Source: Lentisphaeria bacterium (GTDB taxonomy: Bacteria; Verrucomicrobiota; Lentisphaeria; Victivallales; Victivallaceae). Taken from it: a stretch of DNA of 45,079 bases. Each line of letters opens with the position of its first letter. Position 1 is the first letter of the stretch. This document shows, piece after piece, positions 1-7,611 of the stretch. Made by a program: the position numbers and the translations under genes. Location: the NCBI GenBank assembly GCA_017456285.1, contig JAFTJQ010000025.1, positions 1 to 45,079 of the forward strand. Reading direction: 5' to 3'. The notes beneath the pieces are model-generated. The model was not told where the DNA came from, did not search any database, and saw nothing but the letters and a program-made list of their open reading frames with translations.

Positions 1-1
1 C

Positions 2-847
2 ATGAAAAAAATTCTTTCCTCCCCTGAATATCAAAAAGTTCTGATTCAGAAAGGAAAAGAAAAAGCAGCCCGGTTCAGTTGGAAAAATACTGCTGATGGC
101 TTTATGGAACTTTACCGGGAAAGAACAGCATCCGTTTTCGGTGTTCCGTTTTTCTGCGGCACAATGGAAGAATCTTTACAGAAAATTGATGATCTTGTCC
201 GCAGTAAAAAGGCTAATCATGTCGCATTCATTAATGCCCACTGCCTGAACATTGCATACAGTGATGAAGCTTACAAACAAGTTCTTCTTTCGTGCCCGGC
301 AGTATTTTCCGATGGAATCGGGGCAAAAATCGGGGCAAAGATCCTCGGGTATCGAGTGGAAGAAAATGTCAATGGAACAGATATGTTTCCGCTGCTTGCA
401 CAGAAACCATACCGCATTTATCTTCTGGGGGGAGCCCCCGGCGTGGCAGCGGCGGCATTGCAAAACGCAAAAGCCCTGAATGGGAAAGCTGAATTTATCG
501 GCTGTGCCGATGGTTTTTTCCAGGAAAAAAGTCAGGAAGCTGTATTTACGGAACTTAGGGAACTTCAGCCGGATATTATTCTGGTGGCGTTGGGCGTTCC
601 GAAACAGGAAATGTGGATACATGAGCATTTGCAGGATCTTCCGGGGTGCGTGGCGATCGGAGTCGGCGGACTGCTTGATTTTGTATCTGAACGGATCCCC
701 CGTGCCCCGTTGTGGATGCGGAAAAGCGGCATGGAATGGTGTTACCGGCTTTACAATGAGCCGATCAGATTATTTAAACGGTATATAATTGGAAATCCTT
801 TGTTTATCGCAAGGGTTTTCCTAAGCAAATTATGGAGAGAAAAATGA
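2..847 (+). CDS. WecG/TagA/CpsF-family glycosyltransferase, probably the C-terminal part of a larger fusion
   Basis: This enzyme should transfer a sugar (N-acetylmannosamine type in characterised members) to a lipid-linked acceptor during surface polysaccharide assembly at the inner membrane face. Residues from about 44 carry the whole WecG/TagA fold: FINAHCLNIAYSD, a SDGIGAKIGAKILG stretch, YLLGGAPG, PDIILVALGVPKQEMW and a basic C-terminus with GMEWCYRLYNEP. The first ~38 residues do not belong to that fold; they resemble the last helix of a GT4 glycosyltransferase (RFSWKNTADGFMELY). The ATG at position 2 is therefore probably internal, and the gene likely begins before the window as a GT4-WecG fusion. 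Its stop overlaps the next start (ATGA). Confidence 0.85.
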   Translation: MKKILSSPEYQKVLIQKGKEKAARFSWKNTADGFMELYRERTASVFGVPFFCGTMEESLQKIDDLVRSKKANHVAFINAHCLNIAYSDEAYKQVLLSCPAVFSDGIGAKIGAKILGYRVEENVNGTDMFPLLAQKPYRIYLLGGAPGVAAAALQNAKALNGKAEFIGCADGFFQEKSQEAVFTELRELQPDIILVALGVPKQEMWIHEHLQDLPGCVAIGVGGLLDFVSERIPRAPLWMRKSGMEWCYRLYNEPIRLFKRYIIGNPLFIARVFLSKLWREK

Positions 848-1755
848 AAAAACTTTTACTACTTTTAATGGCGGCTTTTGTATTGATTTTGGCAGGCTGT
901 TCCACAACATCCCCTTATGATTACGGTACAAATTGGTTGATACGGGAAAATGATATTCCACAGTATTACTCAAAATTTGATCTGTTTTATATCGGCAAGG
1001 CCCCGGCAGGATACGGAGATACCCACGATATTCAATTTAATTGGACCAAAACTCACACCAATGATATTTTTGGACGCGGAATAAGAGTTTTTGCCCCGGT
1101 GATCCAGCAGCCGGATGTCAGAAAAGTCGCAGAAGCTCTGGAATATTATCTTGAAAATTTCCATGAACCATGCCATCCATTCGTCCTGCTTGCAGAGGGG
1201 AAAGCTGCTGATATGCTTTATGAAGCAATGCAGGAAGTTGATGGAGTAACGGTTGAAAACGGATTTATTGCCGCATATCTTCCTGATATGCAGCCGAAAA
1301 CAGCAGAACAAATCGCCGATGATTTTTATTGGGATGATTTGAAAGCAGCCGCCACAGCCGATGATTACGGTGTGATCATTACATGGATCAGTTGCATCAA
1401 TAATGAAAAAATGGATGATCCCGCCTTGAAAAAAGGAATCTACTGTATCAATCCGCTGAACTGGAAATTGGATGCCACACCCGGAACCGCCGAAGAAAAT
1501 ATTCAGGCAGTATTTTATATGCCGGAACATAAAAATATCTTCTGGAGAAAAGTGGAAGTCAAAAATTTCTGCGGGGCTGTGATCGACCCTGAAAAAGGTA
1601 TACTCAATGTAACTTGTCCTTTGCCGCTGCTGCATGTGATTGATGGAAAATTCACCAAAAACTGTATTTCCATTTTCGCCGGGAATATTGCAGAAAATGC
1701 CAGAAAACGTACTCAAAACCTGATAAAACACCGGGAATGGAGAAGCGTTAAATGA
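844..1755 (+). CDS. DUF3089-like lipoprotein with degenerate catalytic motif
   Basis: The start is taken at 844 because it forms an ATGA overlap with the preceding stop and leaves a clean lipoprotein signal (KK, hydrophobic stretch, lipobox LAGC). The mature part resembles DUF3089, an alpha/beta-hydrolase-like family: FDLFYIGKAP near the start, RVFAPVIQQPDV, EALEYYLENF, an AAYLPD segment and VIITWIS. In DUF3089 the nucleophile elbow normally reads GHSQG; here the corresponding stretch is LLAEGKAADML, so the serine is absent. I infer a non-catalytic or altered paralogue anchored in a membrane. It sits between two glycosyltransferase genes, so a role in envelope polysaccharide export or modification is plausible but unproven. 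Confidence 0.6.
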   Translation: MKKLLLLLMAAFVLILAGCSTTSPYDYGTNWLIRENDIPQYYSKFDLFYIGKAPAGYGDTHDIQFNWTKTHTNDIFGRGIRVFAPVIQQPDVRKVAEALEYYLENFHEPCHPFVLLAEGKAADMLYEAMQEVDGVTVENGFIAAYLPDMQPKTAEQIADDFYWDDLKAAATADDYGVIITWISCINNEKMDDPALKKGIYCINPLNWKLDATPGTAEENIQAVFYMPEHKNIFWRKVEVKNFCGAVIDPEKGILNVTCPLPLLHVIDGKFTKNCISIFAGNIAENARKRTQNLIKHREWRSVK

Positions 1756-2687
1756 GTTTTTTTGATTATCTGCCTTGTTACATATTGAATCACTCTCCCA
1801 AGATCATTGCGGCGTTTGAAATGGATTTTCTGCGGAATCTTTCTGATTTTCAGAAAGCAATCCCACGCGGAGAAAAATTTACCATGCTTTTACAGCTGGG
1901 GTGGTCAGCAGAACTGCCGGAGGTCGCTTCCGAATTGAAAAACAGCCTTGCTGAAGCAAAAAACGCTTTCCCGGAGGCACGTTTTATTATTCTTGCCAAC
2001 GCCCCCGCAGAGGTGGAAATTATCAAGGAATTCTGCGAAGTTTATCTTGCCAGTCACAATGCATTCCTTGATCCGGCACGGTATCCTTTAGCAAAAATGG
2101 GGAAACAGAAATTCGATGCCCTTTATATCGCACGCATTACCCCGTTCAAGCGGCATGAACTTGCTGTGAAAATCAAAAATCTGCACCTTATCGGCAGTTA
2201 TTCTGAAAAGGAAAAAGAATATTTTACACAAACAATCTCCAAATTCCCGAACGCTGTCTGGACACAGAAAGTACCGTCGTTTTTCATCGGACAGGAGATT
2301 TGCAAAGCCGCCTGCGGGCTGGCGTTGTCCGCCGTTGAGGGGGCGATGTTTTCCTGCGGAGAATACTCGCTTTGCGGAGTTCCGGTAGTGAATACAAAAA
2401 ATCTTGGCGGCAGAGATACCCTTTTGCCGGATTTTGCCGTCCGTTATGCAGAAGATACCCCGGAAAGTGTGGCAGAACAGGTGGACTATTGGGGAAATAA
2501 CCGGATTTCTCCGGGAGAGATACGGGAAGGGTTTCTGAAACTGGCTCTGCCGCAAAAAGAATTAGTGCAGGAGCTGATCAATTCAATCGCAGGAAAAAAA
2601 GTTTATTTACCCCATAAACTCAATATCAGATGCCGTTTGCTGCCGCATACAAAATTACTGCATGGAATCAGGAGAATCAAAAAATAA
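1752..2687 (+). CDS. GT4-type glycosyltransferase (GT-B fold)
   Basis: The protein has 311 residues, no signal peptide and no membrane segment. The second half looks like the nucleotide-sugar binding domain of GT4 enzymes: YIARITPFKRHELA (usual R/K position after the first strand), LHLIGSYSEKEKEYF, an FFIGQEICKAACGLALS segment, then SAVEGAMFSCGEYSLCGVPVV, which matches the E-x7-E region that binds the donor nucleotide. The N-terminal acceptor domain is short. It starts with an ATGA overlap on the lipoprotein gene, so it is the last gene of a polysaccharide operon whose start lies outside the window. Donor and acceptor cannot be told from sequence. Confidence 0.75.
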   Translation: MSFFDYLPCYILNHSPKIIAAFEMDFLRNLSDFQKAIPRGEKFTMLLQLGWSAELPEVASELKNSLAEAKNAFPEARFIILANAPAEVEIIKEFCEVYLASHNAFLDPARYPLAKMGKQKFDALYIARITPFKRHELAVKIKNLHLIGSYSEKEKEYFTQTISKFPNAVWTQKVPSFFIGQEICKAACGLALSAVEGAMFSCGEYSLCGVPVVNTKNLGGRDTLLPDFAVRYAEDTPESVAEQVDYWGNNRISPGEIREGFLKLALPQKELVQELINSIAGKKVYLPHKLNIRCRLLPHTKLLHGIRRIKK

Positions 2688-2744
2688 ATATTGCCAAAGA
2701 AAAGTCCTTATCTTGGGATTTCAATAAAAAAGCTGTTTTGCATT

Positions 2745-2772
2745 TGCAAAAGCCCAATAAATATGATATATT
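2745..2772 (+). promoter_or_regulatory. Putative sigma-70-type promoter of mscS
   Basis: TTGCAA at 2745 and TATATT at 2767 are separated by about 16 bp. No gene lies in 2688-2835, and mscS follows with an AAAGGAG ribosome site. Confidence 0.55.
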
Positions 2773-2779
2773 ATAATTT

Positions 2780-2795
2780 GGTGTACGTGGTGTAC
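2780..2795 (+). repeat. Tandem GGTGTAC direct repeat downstream of the mscS promoter
   Basis: GGTGTAC occurs twice at a 9-bp spacing (2780-2786 and 2789-2795) just after the -10 box. It could be a regulator half-site pair; nothing else in the window shares it. Confidence 0.3.
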
Positions 2796-2835
2796 AAGTT
2801 AGTTTATATCAACAACAAACAATAAAGGAGTTAAT

Positions 2836-3747
2836 ATGAAAGAAGAAGTTGCAACTCAAACGGTTTCCAACACAAAGACAATCGTCAATCAAATTGCACA
2901 ACCGATTCAATCCGACAATTTTGGGGAATGGGTGAAACAACTGTGGAATACCCATGGCGACAGTATTATTCACTTGGGAAAAATTCTGCTTTTGGTATTG
3001 CTTACCGTTTTGCTGGCATGGATTTTTACCCGTATTGTGAAAAGAATAATTACCAATACAAGTGCAAAAGTCAATACAATCGATGACTCTGTAAGTCATA
3101 TTGTTTTTGTATTTGTAAGAGGCATTATCTGGCTGCTTGCTCTTTTAATTATTCTTGATTTGTTTGGTGTCAATACTGCAAGCATACTAACTGTCCTCGG
3201 TACTGTCGGACTGGCTATTGCTTTGGCGATGAAAGATTCTATGAGCAATATTGCAGCAGGATTAATGCTTATGATATTGCGTCCGTACAAAACAGGAGAT
3301 TTTGTGCAGTGCGGAACAATCACCGGCACTATAAAGGTAATTGGAGTTTTCTGCACAGAAGTTATGACATTTGATGGTATTTATGTTTCAGTTCCCAATA
3401 GCGTCATATTCGGCACTCCGGTAACAAATTATTCACGGAATGAGACACGGCGCGCTGTATTGAGCGTGGGTGTTTCATACAGCGATGATATTGAAAAAGG
3501 AGTAGAAGTTATTAAGCAAATGCTTCAGGAACACGAGCTGGTACTGAAAGACCCTGCGTATGAAGTGTATATCGATACTCTTGCTGATAGTTCAGTAAAT
3601 CTGACAATCCGCTTCTGGGCAAAAACAGAAACTTATTGGGATGCCTACTGGCAGGTAAAAGCCGCAGTCAAGCCCACGCTTGAAAATGCCGGATTGAATA
3701 TTCCTTTCCCGCAGCGTGTTGTTACAATTGTAAACAAAACAGAGTAA
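2836..3747 (+). CDS. mscS: Small-conductance mechanosensitive channel, MscS family
   Basis: A pressure-gated channel of the inner membrane that releases solutes on osmotic downshock. The 303 residues hold an N-terminal soluble stretch, a first membrane helix (ILLLVLLTVLLAWIF), a second (IIWLLALLIILDLFGV) and the pore-lining TM3 with the family pattern LGTVGLAIALAMKDSMSNIAAGLMLMILRP. The beta domain follows (GTITGTIKVIGVF, SVPNSVIFGTPVTNYS) and then the alpha/beta cytoplasmic domain. Length and order match E. coli MscS. The start has an AAAGGAG ribosome site 5 bases upstream. It is monocistronic, with its own promoter and a hairpin after the stop. Confidence 0.93.
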   Translation: MKEEVATQTVSNTKTIVNQIAQPIQSDNFGEWVKQLWNTHGDSIIHLGKILLLVLLTVLLAWIFTRIVKRIITNTSAKVNTIDDSVSHIVFVFVRGIIWLLALLIILDLFGVNTASILTVLGTVGLAIALAMKDSMSNIAAGLMLMILRPYKTGDFVQCGTITGTIKVIGVFCTEVMTFDGIYVSVPNSVIFGTPVTNYSRNETRRAVLSVGVSYSDDIEKGVEVIKQMLQEHELVLKDPAYEVYIDTLADSSVNLTIRFWAKTETYWDAYWQVKAAVKPTLENAGLNIPFPQRVVTIVNKTE

Positions 3748-3759
3748 ATTACAAAAAAA

Positions 3760-3784
3760 GGCGGCAGTTTTTTCTACTGCCGCC
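3760..3784 (-). terminator. Rho-independent terminator between convergent mscS and the rhodanese gene
   Basis: A perfect 9-bp stem GGCGGCAGT/ACTGCCGCC with a 7-base loop. An A7 run lies on its left, so in the minus direction the stem is followed by T7. It therefore terminates the rhodanese transcript and may also slow the mscS transcript. Confidence 0.8.
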
Positions 3785-3800
3785 AATAATGACACTGGTT

Positions 3801-4160
3801 TTACTTCTTTATCGGGATATTGAGCTTTTTTCGGGCATCTTTCAGACCACCCAGATTATGGAGATCTGTATAGCCCATTGCTTTCAATTTTTCGACAGCA
3901 GTTCCTGCCCGTCTGCCGCTGCGGCAATAGATGTATATGGGTGTATTTTTATCGGCAACTTTACTGGATATTTTGCTTTCCAGCTCGGCAAGCGGAAGAA
4001 GAACTGCGCCGTCCAGATACCCGTTTTTGTGTTCCTCCGGAGTCCGGACATCCAGCAGAACAGCATTCTTTTCCATCGTGATTTTGCACTGTCCGAGAGA
4101 ACGGCATCCACTTACAACGAACAGCATAACGCCGCACAGCATGACAAGAAGTTTTTTCAT
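3801..4160 (-). CDS. Single-domain rhodanese lipoprotein
   Basis: A small (119 aa) sulfurtransferase-fold protein with a lipoprotein signal: MKKLLVMLCGVMLFVVSGC, where VSGC is the lipobox. The rhodanese domain starts at LLDVRTPEEHKNGYLDGA and holds the active-site loop YCRSGRRAG with the catalytic cysteine, then a GLKDARKKL tail. Single-domain rhodaneses carry sulfane sulfur as a persulfide on that cysteine; the envelope location suggests sulfur or redox handling outside the cytoplasm. It has its own promoter (4216-4244, minus strand) and its own terminator. Confidence 0.88.
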   Translation of the reverse strand: MKKLLVMLCGVMLFVVSGCRSLGQCKITMEKNAVLLDVRTPEEHKNGYLDGAVLLPLAELESKISSKVADKNTPIYIYCRSGRRAGTAVEKLKAMGYTDLHNLGGLKDARKKLNIPIKK

Positions 4161-4215
4161 AATTCACCTCTATTCGGTTGTATTTTTTTTTAATTTACTT
4201 ATTTACGGTGCCTGT

Positions 4216-4244
4216 AATATAACACAGAATCTGATGTTTGTCAA
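4216..4244 (-). promoter_or_regulatory. Promoter of the rhodanese gene
   Basis: Read on the minus strand: TTGACA, a 17-bp spacer and TATATT, about 55 bases before the start codon. This is close to the sigma-70 consensus. Confidence 0.75.
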
Positions 4245-4423
4245 ATGCCGAATACCAACTCTCCTCATAAAACCTTTTGCAATTCGGGAAAAATGCAAAA
4301 ATCAGCACAACGGTTCAAATAGTGTAAGCGACAGGATATATGATTCAGAAGCAATAAAAATATTATAGCGAATAGTGAAATTAAAAAAATTGAATTTTTT
4401 TTGATTTTTTTTAATTTTACCTA

Positions 4424-4451
4424 TTGACATTTTATTTTTCTGTGCTATACT
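4424..4451 (+). promoter_or_regulatory. Promoter A of the LacI-type locus
   Basis: TTGACA at 4424-4429, 16-bp spacer ending in TGTGC, TATACT at 4446-4451. The same 16-bp spacing and TGC before the -10 box recur at 7486, 10508 and 11768. Confidence 0.75.
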
Positions 4452-4509
4452 TATGTAAAGTTAAGTGAAATAGAAATTATTTTACTTTAATTTTCTTTTT
4501 TGGAATTAT

Positions 4510-4525
4510 CTGTCCACGAAGACAT
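4510..4525 (+). promoter_or_regulatory. Candidate LacI-family operator, copy A
   Basis: CTGTCCACGAAGACAT: TGTC and GACA arms around a central CG, with further TAT/ATA symmetry outside. It lies 58 bp after the -10 box. This is the weakest-matching core of the four copies, but the outer symmetry is good. Confidence 0.5.
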
Positions 4526-4682
4526 ATAACAAAAAAGAGACAAAAAATTTTTTAATAGTACATGGGGTGCTATTAAAGTAGTAAATAGAGGTAACAAAAG
4601 AAAAAACCTCTGTTATGGCATTAATGAGGACGGTATTCCCATTAATGGTTTAATCAAAAGTCTAACACAAAGGAGACAAAAA

Positions 4683-5396
4683 ATGAAAAAATTTAGTTTC
4701 ACCCTCATTGAATTGTTGGTAGTTATTGCTATCATCGCAATCTTGGCCGGTATGTTATTGCCAGCACTCAACAAAGCACGCGAAAAAGCAAGAAATATTT
4801 CTTGTGTGTCAAACCTCAAGCAAATTGCTACTTCTGCTGCACAATACAGTGTAGATTATGAAGATTGGGCAGTTATTGGTGTTGACTGGCGTACTTCTTC
4901 AAATGTTGCTTCCAGTGCTAACTGTATTATGGGAGCATTAGCGCCTTATCTCCCAATGGGTGGCACTAATAATGATATCTCAAATAAAGTTTTTAACTGT
5001 CCTTCAGATTCAATTGGCAACAAATATACTACTTCTTATACCAATTATATTGATAATAATGTGATTCAAATGTTTGGTCAAGCTGGTAAATCTCAATCTA
5101 TTTTTACCGGGGGCAATGCATGTATTTTGATGCCAAATGGAGTTGCAACTCATGCTGTATATGTAAAAGTTAGCAAGGCAGCAGATTCCAAAATTCACCT
5201 TTATAATGACATGTTTAGCGGTGGTCATCAACATCACGGTGATGTGATCAATGCTTCTATGCCAGATAATAGCGTTTTCTCTTATAAAGTTACCGGTCAA
5301 GAAGGTGTTACATTGCCGATCGCTGGTTTGGGCAATAGTGGTTCTTCCGGGGATATTGTTACCTTGTCACAATACATCTGCGGTTTGAAACCCTAA
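4683..5396 (+). CDS. Prepilin-like protein with H-X9-DG-type C-terminal domain
   Basis: A secreted, membrane-anchored pseudopilin-like protein of 237 aa. After the short basic leader MKKFSF comes the class III cleavage/methylation site TLIELLVV with the conserved glutamate, a single hydrophobic helix, and [12 protein letters not shown], the signature of the large prepilin families of Lentisphaerae. Near the C-terminus H185 and D195 are separated by nine residues (H-X9-DN), a variant of the H-X9-DG processing-associated motif. It has a strong AAAGGAG ribosome site. It is the first gene after promoter A and its operator-like site, so it appears co-regulated with the carbohydrate genes. A role in type II secretion or in surface display of degradative enzymes is inference. 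Confidence 0.85.
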   Translation: MKKFSFTLIELLVVIAIIAILAGMLLPALNKAREKARNISCVSNLKQIATSAAQYSVDYEDWAVIGVDWRTSSNVASSANCIMGALAPYLPMGGTNNDISNKVFNCPSDSIGNKYTTSYTNYIDNNVIQMFGQAGKSQSIFTGGNACILMPNGVATHAVYVKVSKAADSKIHLYNDMFSGGHQHHGDVINASMPDNSVFSYKVTGQEGVTLPIAGLGNSGSSGDIVTLSQYICGLKP

Positions 5397-5425
5397 TTTG
5401 CTGAATTTATAAAAAGTGTCTTAAA

Positions 5426-5456
5426 TTCTCATTAGCCTGTGGTTAATGAGAATTTT
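5426..5456 (+). terminator. Hairpin with short T tract between prepilin and GH31 genes
   Basis: TTCTCATTA/TAATGAGAA stem of 9 bp with a 9-base loop, followed by TTTT. The weak T tract suggests partial termination, giving more prepilin than GH31 message. GH31 has no promoter of its own that I can see. Confidence 0.55.
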
Positions 5457-5491
5457 GCCTATAAGACGGATAAATTATTCAAGGAACAGTT

Positions 5492-7438
5492 ATGAAGAAT
5501 AAACTTATTAAATCATTCGATAATATAGTTTTCTCTGCAGAATCGTGGGGTCGTGATGGTTTACGCATTAAAATTCACTGCAACAATCAAAAACAAACTT
5601 CTGACTGGGCTTTGGATATTCCCGTTTCACAGGAATCTCAGACAATTATAGAGCAAAAAACAGACAGTTCCGTAATTATTAACGGCAAAATCAAGTTGGA
5701 ACTTACCGCTATTTGGGGACACCCAATCATGATGAATTTTTATCGCAAAATCGGTGATGAGTACTTTGCTATCCTTCGGGAAAAAGAGTATCCGGTTATT
5801 GCTCACTGGCCCGACCAATATTTCAAAAAATCCGATGATAACTTAAAAGAAGCTGATTTGCGTTTTGAAGCCAATAATGATGAACACTTTTACGGAATGG
5901 GGGCTAATGAAACTGGCGGTGTGGATTTAAAAGGTTGCGTAATTGACCTTTATCAAAGACATATAAAAGCCCCGGTTCCTTTTGTCGTTTCCAGTCGGAA
6001 ATATGGTTTTTTGTGGAATAATCCCTCACTTGGAAGAGTTGAATTTGCCAAAAATATGACTCGATGGACTTCACAAGGAACACGACAGATTGATTTTTAT
6101 ATTACTGTTGGTGATACTTTTGCCGATATTTTAGAAAATTATACAAGTGTTACCGGCAGAGCTCCGGAATTTCCTGAATGGGCAGGGGGCTTTTGGCAAT
6201 GCAAACTGCGTTATCATACTCAAGATGAGGTGTTGGAACTTGCGAAAGAGTTTAAGCGAAGAGAATTGCCGGTTTCGGTAATTGTTATAGATTATTATCA
6301 CTGGAAAAATTTTGGTGATTGGAAAGCAGATAAAAACTGTTGGCCGGACCTTGCCGGACTTGCAAAAACTCTGAAGGAAATGGGGATTAAATTAATGATT
6401 TCTCCATGGACTTTGCTTGCCCCGGAGGGTGAGAATTACGAGTGGATGCAGAAAAACAATGCTTTCACTTTCCGACCGGATATGGATAATGACGACCCAA
6501 TCTTTTTCGATAAACAAATTTTACGGCAGTATGACCCTACTAATCCGGTTGCGGCAACTCGAATTAAAGAAGCATGGAAGCGTAATTATGTGGATAACGG
6601 AATTGATATATTTTGGCTTGACCCTTGCGATGATTTTCATGAAATCGCAGATTATGACAAAGTTTTTTACCATATCGGTCCCGGAGTTGAGTGTCACTCT
6701 TTCTATGTAACGCAGCATCAAAAAAATATTTATGAGATGTTAAAAGAAAGCGGTGTGTCAGAAGTTTGTAATATTGTTCGAAATGCTTGGGCAGGGTCGC
6801 AACGCTATGGAGCATGCCTTGCCCCTCATGATATTGAATCTTCATGGAAGCACATGGAAGAATATTTTAAGGTAGGGCTGAATGTGATGATGAGCGGAAT
6901 CGCATGGTGGAACTGTGATATTGGTGGTTTCCATACTAAAGACTACCTATCGGATGATTTCAAGGAGCGAATGATTCGCTACTATCAATGGGGAGTCTTT
7001 ATGCCTGTATTTCGGACGCATGGTTTCCGCCCGCATAATGAACCGTGGACATTTGGCGATGAAGTTTATCCGTATTTGCAAGAAGCGATTATGCTTCGAG
7101 AGAGATTGCGTCCGTATCTTATGGAACAGATGCGTTTAACTTCGGAAAGAGGGATTCCTGCTGTGCGACCGCTTTTTTTTGATTTTGAAGATGATGAGAA
7201 GTGTTATTCTATTGAAAATGAGGCGATGTTTGGGGCAGATATTCTCTTTGCACCGATTTTCCGATATGGGGCAAGAGATAGAAAAATTTATCTGCCGGAG
7301 GGTTGTAATTGGATAGATGCTTATACGGGTAAACTTTTAACCGGGGGGAGAGAATTTACCGCTTCTGCACCATTAAATCATATCCCGGTTTATGTGCGTG
7401 AGAGTGCCGAAAGTTTATTGAAATTGTTTGAGAAATAG
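5492..7438 (+). CDS. Glycoside hydrolase family 31 (alpha-glucosidase/alpha-xylosidase type)
   Basis: A retaining alpha-glycosidase of 648 aa without a signal peptide, so it acts on imported oligosaccharides in the cytoplasm. Residues 1-220 form the N-terminal beta domain (HFYGMGANETGGVDLKG). The barrel begins at PEWAGGFWQCKLRY. The nucleophile is D377 in IFWLDPCDD. The general acid region, usually W-GD, reads APHDIESSW with D447. WWNCDIGGF and PVFRTHGFRPHNEPW are further family signatures. The C-terminal beta domains end at about 648. The histidine in place of glycine before D447 is uncommon. Ribosome site AAGGA. It lies downstream of the prepilin gene in the same likely transcript. Whether it removes glucose, xylose or another alpha-linked sugar is not clear. 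Confidence 0.9.
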   Translation: MKNKLIKSFDNIVFSAESWGRDGLRIKIHCNNQKQTSDWALDIPVSQESQTIIEQKTDSSVIINGKIKLELTAIWGHPIMMNFYRKIGDEYFAILREKEYPVIAHWPDQYFKKSDDNLKEADLRFEANNDEHFYGMGANETGGVDLKGCVIDLYQRHIKAPVPFVVSSRKYGFLWNNPSLGRVEFAKNMTRWTSQGTRQIDFYITVGDTFADILENYTSVTGRAPEFPEWAGGFWQCKLRYHTQDEVLELAKEFKRRELPVSVIVIDYYHWKNFGDWKADKNCWPDLAGLAKTLKEMGIKLMISPWTLLAPEGENYEWMQKNNAFTFRPDMDNDDPIFFDKQILRQYDPTNPVAATRIKEAWKRNYVDNGIDIFWLDPCDDFHEIADYDKVFYHIGPGVECHSFYVTQHQKNIYEMLKESGVSEVCNIVRNAWAGSQRYGACLAPHDIESSWKHMEEYFKVGLNVMMSGIAWWNCDIGGFHTKDYLSDDFKERMIRYYQWGVFMPVFRTHGFRPHNEPWTFGDEVYPYLQEAIMLRERLRPYLMEQMRLTSERGIPAVRPLFFDFEDDEKCYSIENEAMFGADILFAPIFRYGARDRKIYLPEGCNWIDAYTGKLLTGGREFTASAPLNHIPVYVRESAESLLKLFEK

Positions 7439-7478
7439 TATGGTAGAAAAAATTAAAAAAAATAGTGATTTTTTTTAA

Positions 7479-7581
7479 TTTGCTATTGTTTTTTTATTTT
7501 TTTGTGCTATAATATTACTGTAATTTCAAGGAATTGGTCTTTGATTTACATTTTATTTTTACAAATAACTGTCTTCGATAA
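7479..7581 (+). repeat. Duplicated promoter-leader cassette, copy B
   Basis: The 103 bases 7479-7581 match 11761-11863 with two differences that I can see (7489 T/C and 7580 A/G). The copy includes -35, -10, leader and most of the operator-like site, placed before two unrelated genes. Confidence 0.9.
7486..7513 (+). promoter_or_regulatory. Promoter B (glycyl radical enzyme gene)
   Basis: TTGTTT at 7486, 16-bp spacer ending in GTGC, TATAAT at 7508-7513. Same architecture as promoters A, C and D. Confidence 0.75.
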
Positions 7582-7584
7582 TAG
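7569..7584 (+). promoter_or_regulatory. Candidate LacI-family operator, copy B
   Basis: CTGTCTTCGATAATAG, 55 bp after the -10 box. The left arm is identical to copies C and D; the right arm has drifted, so this copy is the least symmetric. Confidence 0.45.
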
Positions 7585-7611
7585 ATAGATAAAAACAAAA
7601 TATCTCAAAAA

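Larger units (their letters stand above)
4245..4682 (+). other. Intergenic region: promoter, operator-like site and structured 5' leader of the prepilin gene
   Basis: No gene is visible. The region holds long T/A runs (4376-4416), the promoter 4424-4451, an operator-like site 4510-4525 and a leader of about 230 bases. The leader has two hairpin-forming pairs: AGAGGT/ACCTCT (about 4587-4612) and CATTAATG repeated about 4617-4646, where each copy is self-complementary. Confidence 0.5.

Noticed and set aside
970-1731. 253-codon open frame on the minus strand
   Set aside because: It lies wholly inside the lipoprotein gene; its translation is rich in Phe, Ile, His and Cys with no recognisable motif, while the plus strand has a lipobox and family pattern.
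3760-3784. Terminator of mscS
   Set aside because: The T tract lies on the minus-strand side, so the element primarily terminates the rhodanese gene.
3789-4368. Plus-strand open frames opposite the rhodanese gene
   Set aside because: The minus strand encodes a complete rhodanese with promoter and terminator; the plus frames have no motif or ribosome site.
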